Positions 57,099-64,000 of a stretch of 64,000 bases of DNA are shown here, in pieces. The DNA is from Sphingobacteriales bacterium. GTDB taxonomy: Bacteria; Bacteroidota; Bacteroidia; Chitinophagales; UBA2359. The notes under the pieces were generated by a model. That model had not been told where the DNA came from and ran no database searches. It saw only the letters and a list, made by a program, of their open reading frames with translations. The stretch covers positions 2,170,001-2,234,000 of the forward strand of contig CP064999.1 in NCBI GenBank assembly GCA_016700115.1, read 5' to 3'. The position numbers and the translations under genes are program-made. Each line of letters begins with the position of its first letter. The stretch's first letter is position 1.

Positions 57099-58580
57099 TT
57101 ATTCCCCCTGCCCCATTGAATAGGCAATTTTACCGTTGATTTCATAGAGATGTTCGACTTTAATGAAATCAAAACCGGCATCTGAAATTCGTTTCAACAA
57201 ATCCAGAACATCACCTGCCCCAATTGGAGGAACATTTCCGGTGCCCCGGTAAACGGGAGAGAGTTCGGAATCGAGCGAGGTAAACCGGCATCGCCAATGG
57301 TCGGAGCAGAAGGTTTCCGGAAGCCCTTCGGGATAAACTTTTACTCCACGGTTGGTTATCATTTTCAGGTTCATATAATCGCCGGCCAGCTTGGCTAATT
57401 CATCGCCTAATTTATTGGCATTTCGGTTGTCGGCGGTATAATCCACGAATACATCAACACCTACCAGTACTTTTTTGACAGGGGCAGTAGGGGCTATTTT
57501 TATGTGAATGGGGGGATGTTCTTTGTTGTAAACGACCTCTTTCAGATGTTCGGGTTTTTTGCCCAACCGCTCTATGATTGCATGGGCAAACTTTTCGGTG
57601 CCTACGCGTTCAGCGCTCACTCCTTCGGTAAAAATATCTCCGGTATGAATACCGTCTTCCAATGTTTTCATCAGGGCATTCTGTATTTTTTCGGCTACAT
57701 CCGATTGACCGATATGTACCAGCATCATACAGGCACCGTTGAGCAAACCCGACGGGTTGGCAATTCCTTTTCCGGCAATGTCGGGAGCCGAGCCGTGAAT
57801 GGCTTCAAACATGGCAAAATCGTCTCCCACATTTGCCGAGCCGCCCATGCCCACCGAGCCGGCCACTTCGGCGGTGATGTCTGAAATGATATCGCCATAA
57901 AGGTTTAGCGTAACGACCACATCAAACCTTTCGGGCTTATCGGCAAGCATGGCAGCCCCTATGTCAATAATGTAGTGGTTCTTTTCTATATCGGGATATT
58001 CTTTGCCAACTTCGTCGAAAATATTATGAAACAACCCGTCTGTGAGCTTCATGATATTGTCTTTGGTCATACAGGTAACGCGCTTTCGACCATAAGCCCG
58101 GGCATATTCAAAAGCGTAGCGGATCACTTTTTCCGAACCCGGACGGGAAACGAGTTTTAGGCATTGTATGACTTCTGCCGTTTGCTGATGCTCTATTCCG
58201 GCATACAGATCTTCCTCATTTTCGCGAACTACTACCAAATCCATTTTGGGGAAATGAGTTTTTATATACGGCGAAAAAGCCTGACAAGGGCGGATATTGG
58301 CAAACAGCCCAAGCGTTTTGCGAATGGTTACGTTGAGACTCACATACCCTCCTCCCTGTGGAGTAGTGATTGGGGCTTTTAAAAACACTTTGTTGCGGCG
58401 CAAACTATCCCAGGCACCGGGTGCTATTCCGGTTTTAATGCCGCTGTTATAAACTTTTTCTCCAACTTCGATAACCTCGTATTCGAGTTTTGCTCCCGCA
58501 GCCTCCATAATCTGAAGCGTGGCGTTCATGATTTCAGCTCCTATGCCATCGCCGTAAGCAATGGTGATTTTCTGACTCAT
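57099..58580 (-). CDS. icd: Isocitrate dehydrogenase, Thermus type
   Basis: A 493-residue TCA-cycle enzyme that oxidatively decarboxylates isocitrate to 2-oxoglutarate. Motifs: ITIAYGDGIGAEIMNATLQI, the substrate block SLNVTIRKTLGLFANIRP, RENEEDLYAGIEH, TKDNIMKLTDG (catalytic Lys), NLYGDIISDITAEVAGSVGM (metal Asp residues) and FEAIHGSAPDIAGKG. Past residue ~340 there is an extra ~150-residue C-terminal domain (VLVGVDVFVDYTADNRNANK), as in the Thermus thermophilus enzyme (about 496 residues) and unlike the shorter E. coli type. The cofactor cannot be fixed from sequence. Its upstream side is the ~21-bp minisatellite, 116 bases before the ATG. Confidence 0.94.
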   Translation of the reverse strand: MSQKITIAYGDGIGAEIMNATLQIMEAAGAKLEYEVIEVGEKVYNSGIKTGIAPGAWDSLRRNKVFLKAPITTPQGGGYVSLNVTIRKTLGLFANIRPCQAFSPYIKTHFPKMDLVVVRENEEDLYAGIEHQQTAEVIQCLKLVSRPGSEKVIRYAFEYARAYGRKRVTCMTKDNIMKLTDGLFHNIFDEVGKEYPDIEKNHYIIDIGAAMLADKPERFDVVVTLNLYGDIISDITAEVAGSVGMGGSANVGDDFAMFEAIHGSAPDIAGKGIANPSGLLNGACMMLVHIGQSDVAEKIQNALMKTLEDGIHTGDIFTEGVSAERVGTEKFAHAIIERLGKKPEHLKEVVYNKEHPPIHIKIAPTAPVKKVLVGVDVFVDYTADNRNANKLGDELAKLAGDYMNLKMITNRGVKVYPEGLPETFCSDHWRCRFTSLDSELSPVYRGTGNVPPIGAGDVLDLLKRISDAGFDFIKVEHLYEINGKIAYSMGQGE

Positions 58581-58696
58581 TCAATATAGTTTTTTGATTT
58601 AGAAATGGCACGCAAGGTAAAAATTAAAATCGGATTTCCGAAAATTTAACAAGCATGGAAGCATAGCCCCAAAAGTGTAAGGTTTGTTTGGGAAGG

Positions 58697-59010
58697 GTCA
58701 AAACAGGGGGTACATGAAGTCAATGCAGGGGTGCATAAAGTCAATGCAGAGGTGCAATAAGTCATTGCAGGGGCACATTGAGCCAATGCATAGGTGCACG
58801 AACCTGTTGCAGGGGGACTTTGAGGCAATGCAAAGGCGCATGGAGTTATTACAGGGCTGCATTACCTTTTTGCGAAGGTGAAATAAAGTTTTGCAGGGGT
58901 ACAATGGTTCATTGCAGGGGCACATTGAGTCAATGCAAAGGCGCAATAAGTCATTGCAGGGGTGCATTGAGTCATTGCAGTGGTGATTTGTAGTTTTGCA
59001 GAAGTGCAAA
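58697..59010. repeat. Degenerate ~21-bp tandem array (TGCAGGGGTGCA core)
   Basis: About 15 imperfect units, most exactly 21 bp (a few 19 or 22), around a core such as GTCAATGCAGGGGTGCA and then TAAA or TTGA. They are more diverged than the other arrays, suggesting an older array. Several frames stay open for some distance on both strands, with heptads such as SMQGCIK, but indels between units break them. It lies upstream of icd. No protein or RNA role is apparent. Confidence 0.85.
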
Positions 59011-59335
59011 AATGAGGGTTTCGTCATAACCCCGGATTGTTAGCGGTCAAAAATTGGCTACAGCAAGGACGTTTTGTTCTTGTAAATTCAGAGGCAAGTA
59101 AGGGGATTCCTGTCGTTGTACATGTGGTTGTTCATACAGAAACAAGACCTGTATTGTTCTGAAAATGACGAAGAATAAGGATGAGAAAAACGTTTTGCAG
59201 CTACCCGAAGGCAGGTATTTCTAAGTACTTCGATGTCAATCAAGCAAAAACTTTGACAGAAGCACTGCATTTGTTTTAACCACGTCAGCCCCTATTGCGG
59301 CAAACCTCTATTGTGCTTATGTTTTTTTCTGTCTA
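59011..59335. other. Spacer with a possible decayed metalloprotease fragment
   Basis: The plus strand is open from about 59017 to 59161 without a start, and includes RFVLVNSEASKGIPVVVHVV and then VHTETRP. IPVVVHVV is a strand typical of pappalysin-like (M43) secreted peptidases just before the catalytic domain. No active-site motif follows, the frame stops at TGA and the rest is in shifted frames, so at most this is a decayed gene remnant. No other gene is seen. Confidence 0.3.
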
Positions 59336-60121
59336 TCAGTTGGGGTTTATTTTTCTTAAAAGTTTTCTTGAAAAGTCAGCTTCAGCGTCTAATGAAGCTA
59401 TCATTTCTCCTCCTGCGTTTGAAAGTCTCGCCAAGTCTTGTTTGGGAATAGAAACTTGGTCTGAAAAAATTAATATGCTGTCAAAGTCTGCCTTAGTTCT
59501 TAGAAGTCTTTCCAAAATTATGGTAGTCAAACGTGCTTTGTCTCTATTTGGAATACCAAAAAGAAAAAGAGGTGCATATTTTCCTTCAATTCGATAATCA
59601 ATAGGATAATCTCTCGCATTTTCCATTTCATCAAAGTAGTAGTCTTTATTTACTTTTTCTTCCCCTACAATTTTGAGTAATTGTTCTTGCAAGTCTTCAT
59701 AAAAAGTTGATTCTGCTCTTGCTCTATTTAGAAAAGTAAGGTCATTTATTTTCGTCAAAGCCTGTCCAAGTCTAAAAATATTAAATCCTAAATTTTCCAT
59801 AGGTGTGTCTATGAAAAACTCTCCATTGTCTTCGTCAATGAATGTTTCAGCCTTAATCTGGTCAAAAATTTTACCTCTTGTTCCTTCTCTAAATTTATCA
59901 ATGTCATTGTCATAACTTAAATGCATCATTGTATGTCCCATATCAGTTAATCTGATAATGCCACCGGGCATTTCCTTAATATAAATTTGATAAGGGTCAC
60001 CATCAGCAAAGTAAAAAGGCGTTTCAATGGAAAGCAATTTTCCATTCTTCGGCTTTATCTTTACTTCTGCACACATTAGTGAGCAAAGAGTCTCTTGTAG
60101 TTTATTTAAATCAAGGTTCAT
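59336..60121 (-). CDS. DUF1828-type protein
   Basis: A 261-residue soluble protein. The N-terminal part (about 1-125) matches the DUF1828 pattern: LQETLCSLMCAEVKIKPKNG, SIETPFYFADGDPYQIYI, GIIRLTDMGHTMMHLSYD and a short Asp/Glu-rich strand (DEDNGEFFIDTPMENLG). The C-terminal half (KYAPLFLFGIPNRDKARLTT, ERLLRTKADFDSILIFSDQV) resembles the DUF1829-like region that usually accompanies it. The function of this family is not known. It lies 89 bases downstream of the DUF6978-like gene on the same strand, and such pairs recur in diverse bacteria to my knowledge. This suggests a two-gene unit, possibly a toxin-antitoxin or defence module, but no catalytic site is evident. Confidence 0.75.
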   Translation of the reverse strand: MNLDLNKLQETLCSLMCAEVKIKPKNGKLLSIETPFYFADGDPYQIYIKEMPGGIIRLTDMGHTMMHLSYDNDIDKFREGTRGKIFDQIKAETFIDEDNGEFFIDTPMENLGFNIFRLGQALTKINDLTFLNRARAESTFYEDLQEQLLKIVGEEKVNKDYYFDEMENARDYPIDYRIEGKYAPLFLFGIPNRDKARLTTIILERLLRTKADFDSILIFSDQVSIPKQDLARLSNAGGEMIASLDAEADFSRKLLRKINPN

Positions 60122-60210
60122 TAGTCGAATAATTTAGTTTGACTAGTGTTGTCAGGTGTAGTGCTAATTCCTGAAATTTTACAATCAGTTACAAGGCAAT
60201 GTAAAGCTCC

Positions 60211-60618
60211 TTAAACAGTATTATATCTATCAGTTGCTATTGCAAAGCCTTCAGCTTTTCTATTAGCCTTTATATACTTTTCTGTAGCTATATGAATGTG
60301 GCAAGTATAACCTAATCTAACATTTTCTAAATGGTTTGTGTGGTCGTGATTTGGTCCGTTATATCTTTTTAGTGTTAGTGTTTCTCCATTTGGGGCAAGC
60401 CAACTTATCCCGCAAGAAAAGTCGTCTTCCATACCGTCCCGAAGATTCTGTCGTTTGTATATCAAAAATTCGTGTCCTGAGTTGTCTGACGCAACGGCTT
60501 TAAAATTAACTTGCTCGTGACCTTCCTTATTTTTGCATCTCGCTTGTGGATTTGTCAGGCGTTTAGGGCAGTTTAGAAGATCTGCAATTTTGTCGTCTGT
60601 TAAACTCTCAAATGCCAT
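60211..60618 (-). CDS. DUF6978-type small protein
   Basis: A 135-residue protein from ATG 60618 (MAFESLTDDKIADLLNCPKR). A conserved-looking Cys/His-rich core follows: KRYNGPNHDHTNHLENV and then YTCHIHIATEKYI, which is the strongest family signature (HIHxATExYI) and suggests a metal-binding or nuclease-like active site. Upstream residues include EFLIYKRQNLRDGMEDDFSC. Family identity is from memory of similar patterns rather than a search. It is the first gene of the pair with the DUF1828 protein. Low-GC codon use resembles the surrounding accessory segment. Confidence 0.7.
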   Translation of the reverse strand: MAFESLTDDKIADLLNCPKRLTNPQARCKNKEGHEQVNFKAVASDNSGHEFLIYKRQNLRDGMEDDFSCGISWLAPNGETLTLKRYNGPNHDHTNHLENVRLGYTCHIHIATEKYIKANRKAEGFAIATDRYNTV

Positions 60619-60718
60619 TCTTTATTAGTCTGTTTTTATAGTTGCAATTTTACGAAAAATACACTTATATCGGTCATTTTGAAAGTAAACAGTGTCTTTC
60701 TAAACTTACACACAACAT

Positions 60719-60871
60719 TTACCTACCCGCAAAATCTTGCGCATTTTTTAATTTTACTAATGTAACTAATGAGCTTTGCACCCTTTGAATAACTCGTTTA
60801 CTTACGTGTGTGTATCGTATGGTTGTTCTGCTATCGTTGTGTTCTAAAAGTTTTGGTTTAATGTATAGGTC
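60719..60871 (-). pseudogene. C-terminal stump of a tyrosine recombinase/integrase
   Basis: The last ~50 residues of this minus-strand frame (IKPKLLEHNDSRTTIRYTHV, then SKRVIQRVQSSLVTLVK) match the end of phage/ICE-type tyrosine recombinases: the LLxHxxxxTTxxYTHV helix carries the nucleophile Tyr. The Arg and HxxR catalytic boxes that should precede it are absent, and the frame upstream (to 61066) is unrelated and Pro/Phe-rich. It is therefore an inactive stump of an integrase, marking a past mobile-element event at this site. Confidence 0.75.
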
Positions 60872-61411
60872 GGTTGCGGGTTCATGCTTAAAGGTGATAT
60901 AAGTAGGCGTAACGAATGTAAAGTTACTTTTTAATTGCTTATGTTTACCAATAACACTAAAAATATTTTTGTATCCAACCGGTGCTGTACCGTTACCACT
61001 AATATCATGATTTTTTTTCGGTAAGCATTGAAACCAAACATGCAACCTAATAAACATAAGTTCCAATAAATTACCCTATCAATCCATGGTTCACTAACCA
61101 ACTTTTACCCGCTTAGGCTATTTTTTAGACATAGCCCGTCTGCCACTTTTTGTTTCACTTCCCTACATTTTGCAAGTGGATTTCCCTATTGGGTTAAAAG
61201 GGTTAATAGCAAAAAGTTGTGGTACTACATTTAGGATTTTAGTGGTATTTGTGTACTTGTGCATTGGTTACCAATGTTATGGACTGCCCCTGTGTCTTTC
61301 GTGTTGATTGTCTGTCGGAACTGCGGTGTGACAGCCACATGCTGCTGCCTAATTTTTTTCTTGAGGGTCGGTCGGAGCGACTTTGCAATGTGTGACTGTT
61401 AAGCGTTTGCA
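60872..61411. other. Gene-free spacer in accessory segment
   Basis: About 540 bases with no supported gene. The part 61260..61400 has higher GC (GACAGCCACATGCTGCTGCC, GGTCGGTCGGAGCGAC) than its surroundings, but I cannot identify it as an attachment site, tRNA or terminator. Likely debris left by the mobile element whose integrase stump adjoins it. Confidence 0.4.
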
Positions 61412-64000
61412 TTACTTGATTAAGTTTTTAGTGTAAAATTCTGCAAGTTTATAATCATAGTTGTCTTTGAGTTCTTTAATTATTTTTTCTTTTAAGGGCT
61501 CAATTTGTTGTAGCTTCTCTTTGATGTAATACGGAACAAACAATTCATTTAGCCATTTTAAGTCAAAGTTTGTGTAGTCGTAAGTCTCGTAATTGATTAA
61601 CCAATTATAGTAGTCAGATATTTTTGAAATTTCTTGAATGTTTTCTTGATTAAAGTCCACATTTAAGTAAGCAAGGCAATTAATAAAATTGAAACCTGTA
61701 AAATTCTGAAACTTCCATTTTCCGTTATCTTGTTTAATGTCGTAAGGTGAACAACTTTCAACCACACTTTCAATGAACCTTTTTAAAAGGTTTGGGTTTT
61801 CGTCTTTAGTGAAAACGCCTTTAAATGCTGCGTTCATATAAAAGTTTGCATCAAATTTGCCTTCTAAATATTCAACGGCTTTTTGTTTGATTACTTGTTT
61901 TCCTGTTTTATTAGCAATATTCCACGAAGCAAATATTTGCTTCGTGTTGTGAACCCTGTTACACTTTTTACAAGCTGTTGTAACTCTGTTGAACAATTTT
62001 TCAAAAAATGCTTTGTCATTTTCAGTCAAAATAAAATTTGCCTTTTCAAATGCTAAATCACAAATTGATTCAAGGATATCATCACCCGAATTGTGGTGTT
62101 TATCGTCAAATTTCAGTTCAATAATTGTTTTGATTTGCTTCGATGAAAATATCTGAATTTTTGCTTTAAAAAATTTAATAGCATAAGCCCAATTGTTGTG
62201 ATCAAAGTCTTCTGCAACTCGTAAATAATTTACAAATGGCTTTGCTATCGGTTTTAATTCTTCATCTGTTAATTCCGCTTTTGAAAGCAACAACATTATA
62301 TTATTGAAAATAAAACGAAGCGACTGACGATAAGATGAAAAGTAATCTTGTTTTGAAATATCATCATTAAATTTAATGCTGTTCCAAATACCTGTGGCAT
62401 ATTGAAATGTAAAGAAATTTGTAATTGTGCTAATGAAACTTTGCTTTTCACTTTCAATAATGGGGATACTTTGAATTTTATACTCATTGAAAAGTTCTTC
62501 CAACTTCTTTTCTTCTAGAAAGAAAAACATAAATGATAAAAGTGAGCTATTAAATTCTTTAAATCTGTATTCATAACTTTTATCAGTGGTAAAACTTATT
62601 AAAACACCTTCAATCCCTTTAGTTATTGCTTGTCTAAACGTGTAAAAATCATCAGTAATAATATGATTAGCGGAGTAAAAAGCATATAGAATACTAAGTT
62701 CTTCCAACAACAAGTTAATTGCATTTGTCCCCAAACTTGTCCCACCATTTGCATAGAGTTTATTTGTGCTTAAAATACTTTCAAATTGTTCATCAATAAT
62801 TTCACGACTCCAATGCAAATAATGTTTTTCTTTTACCTTTATTAATTCGTCTCTTAATTCAACAGGAATTGAAAAATCATTGATTGTAATATGCAAGTCA
62901 ATTTCATCTATTTTCGGAAGTATTTGTTTGTTTTCGCTTTTCCACCAAGGAGAATCAATGTAATTGCGAATTTGTTTTATGTTGTAAAGCGACAAAAAAT
63001 GAATGGCAGAATTATTTTGATTTTTACTTTTTTCAGCAACACTTTTTAAAATTTGCCAACCCTTTATGTGTTCGCCAAGTTTACATAAATAATAGCCTTC
63101 AGCTAATGCTTCGTCAAGATTTTCCGAATGTTCAATGGCTTTGCTTTTTAGGTCTGTGAAAAGCGTTTGTATTTTAAAATTGCGGAATTGACAAGACAAG
63201 CAATTACAATTACTATCGTAATGTTTGACTTTTATTTTATGATGCTCTATTTCCGTGTATTTTTCTCTGTAACATATACATTGAATTAAACAGTTGTTGA
63301 GAACAAGGAAAATTTCTTTTAATTTTTCTTCATACGGTTTTAACGATTCATCGCTAATTGTTATAACCGTGTTTTCAACTTTTACTTTTTGCAAAAGTTC
63401 GTGAATTGATTTATTGCTTGTTTTAAGGCAGAAGTGCGAATACGAATCGTGATAACTTTCTTTACTGTTGAAAATCGGAAGTCTTGAAATTGTTCTTGGG
63501 TGGATAAAATTGAACCCTTCAAATAGCTTAAAATATTCTAAAATTTGGTCAACAAGGTGAAGTTCTTTGTTTGGCTTAAAAGAATTGTTAATTGTTTTTG
63601 AGTTTGCAGAATTATCACTTGTGTCGAATTTTAATTTGTTTTGGTCTAGCTCGGAAATAATAAAATCATAGATTGGTTTAATTTTATCGTAAGAATCAAA
63701 TTTGTCTTTTAAAGATTGAAAAATTGTGGTGTAGTCGTGAAATACAATTGTAACGCCATATTTTAATAAAGCATTTGCATCATATTTAAACGAAATTTCT
63801 CTGTCAATGATGATAAAATGCAGTTCTTTATAGTGTTCATATCTTTTTTTGTTAACAAAGTGATTTATAGTGGTTTCTACTTTCGGCTTATCATTTCTTG
63901 CTGTTACTTGAACACATCTTTTCCCTTCTACATCGTGTAGGTCAATTGTTTCATTGTATGCACTTTCAATTTTATCTTTTGAAAGATTAAACCCAAAAAG
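61412..64000 (-). CDS. Large SMEK-domain protein, N-terminus beyond the window
   Basis: The frame is open from the right edge to a stop at 61412, with 862 residues visible. No start codon occurs in the first 606 bases, so the true start is outside the window. The visible N-terminus fits the SMEK domain: YNETIDLHDVEGKRCVQVTA, KVETTINHFVNKKRYEHYKE and LHFIIIDREI. SMEK domains are PD-(D/E)XK-like and occur in predicted defence and effector proteins. After residue ~200 comes a long all-helical region with a CxCxxC site (NCNCLSCQFRNF, about 264-275), TPR-like helices (AEGYYLCKLGEHIKGWQILK) and a second Cys pair (CKKCNRVHNTKQ, about 678). No Walker NTPase motif is visible in the part present. Role unknown; by context a candidate anti-phage protein. 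Confidence 0.75.
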   Translation of the reverse strand, partial: LFGFNLSKDKIESAYNETIDLHDVEGKRCVQVTARNDKPKVETTINHFVNKKRYEHYKELHFIIIDREISFKYDANALLKYGVTIVFHDYTTIFQSLKDKFDSYDKIKPIYDFIISELDQNKLKFDTSDNSANSKTINNSFKPNKELHLVDQILEYFKLFEGFNFIHPRTISRLPIFNSKESYHDSYSHFCLKTSNKSIHELLQKVKVENTVITISDESLKPYEEKLKEIFLVLNNCLIQCICYREKYTEIEHHKIKVKHYDSNCNCLSCQFRNFKIQTLFTDLKSKAIEHSENLDEALAEGYYLCKLGEHIKGWQILKSVAEKSKNQNNSAIHFLSLYNIKQIRNYIDSPWWKSENKQILPKIDEIDLHITINDFSIPVELRDELIKVKEKHYLHWSREIIDEQFESILSTNKLYANGGTSLGTNAINLLLEELSILYAFYSANHIITDDFYTFRQAITKGIEGVLISFTTDKSYEYRFKEFNSSLLSFMFFFLEEKKLEELFNEYKIQSIPIIESEKQSFISTITNFFTFQYATGIWNSIKFNDDISKQDYFSSYRQSLRFIFNNIMLLLSKAELTDEELKPIAKPFVNYLRVAEDFDHNNWAYAIKFFKAKIQIFSSKQIKTIIELKFDDKHHNSGDDILESICDLAFEKANFILTENDKAFFEKLFNRVTTACKKCNRVHNTKQIFASWNIANKTGKQVIKQKAVEYLEGKFDANFYMNAAFKGVFTKDENPNLLKRFIESVVESCSPYDIKQDNGKWKFQNFTGFNFINCLAYLNVDFNQENIQEISKISDYYNWLINYETYDYTNFDLKWLNELFVPYYIKEKLQQIEPLKEKIIKELKDNYDYKLAEFYTKNLIK

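Noticed and set aside
58684..59027. Overlapping short frames on both strands in the icd-upstream array
   Set aside because: Frames are broken by unit-length changes (19-22 bp) and have no non-repeat sequence of coding character.
61260..61400. Possible tRNA or attachment site in the GC-rich patch
   Set aside because: No cloverleaf with a plausible T-arm could be drawn, and no direct-repeat partner was seen near the integrase stump.

Overview
The window reads as chromosome of a free-living member of the Bacteroidota, most like the Chitinophagales/Saprospirales type of environmental lineage. The evidence is: six large secreted proteins with a type IX secretion (T9SS) C-terminal sorting domain (genes ending at or starting from 14981, 16524, 21806, 40331, 42727 and 55816); a SusB-type GH97 alpha-glucosidase; Bacteroidota-style promoter boxes (TATATTTG); the futalosine menaquinone gene mqnC; and a Thermus-type isocitrate dehydrogenase. 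No rRNA, tRNA or CRISPR array was recognised. Both window edges cut genes (1..250 and 61412..64000, both minus strand).

Layout. 0-23 kb is mostly surface and secreted proteins: a GH97 glucosidase, a dockerin-like secreted protein, a subtilisin, a 1004-residue repeat fibre with an S74-type chaperone tail, an Ig-like adhesin, a BNR/sortilin-like protein and an M28 peptidase, with a Nudix hydrolase, csaA and metF as housekeeping genes. Two distant paralogues of a Bacteroidota helical-repeat family (619..2061 and 11178..12701) lie here. 23.3-27.4 kb is AT-rich and accessory in character: an aminoglycoside nucleotidyltransferase, an SRPBCC protein, an Rpn/PD-(D/E)XK nuclease and an unknown gene. 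27.4-38.9 kb is a dense conserved block: mqnC, an RskA-like protein, a 2-oxoglutarate oxygenase, a polytopic membrane protein, a CPBP protease, lnt, an inositol monophosphatase, a lipoprotein, an ABC exporter and mtgA. 39.0-40.3 kb is 1.3 kb of minisatellite DNA. 40.3-46 kb holds two T9SS cargo proteins. 46-50 kb holds pdxA, pepA and rsmA. 50.3-55.8 kb is one 1823-residue FG-GAP/PKD adhesin. 55.8-57.1 kb is a prophage scar. It is followed by icd and a further minisatellite. 59.3-64 kb is an AT-rich accessory segment with a DUF6978-DUF1828 gene pair, the stump of a tyrosine recombinase and a large SMEK-domain protein, resembling a small defence island.

The most unusual features are: (1) four unrelated minisatellites whose periods are all 21 bp or multiples of it (21, 21, 42/105, about 21), which is two turns of B-DNA and also exactly seven codons; (2) the candidate defence segment at the right end; (3) a 5'-truncated phage Mu-F-like head gene with a nuclease-like tail, lying between inverted copies of an AAAAGTGAAAAACT-type repeat. 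All functional calls rest on motif recognition by eye; no database search was run.
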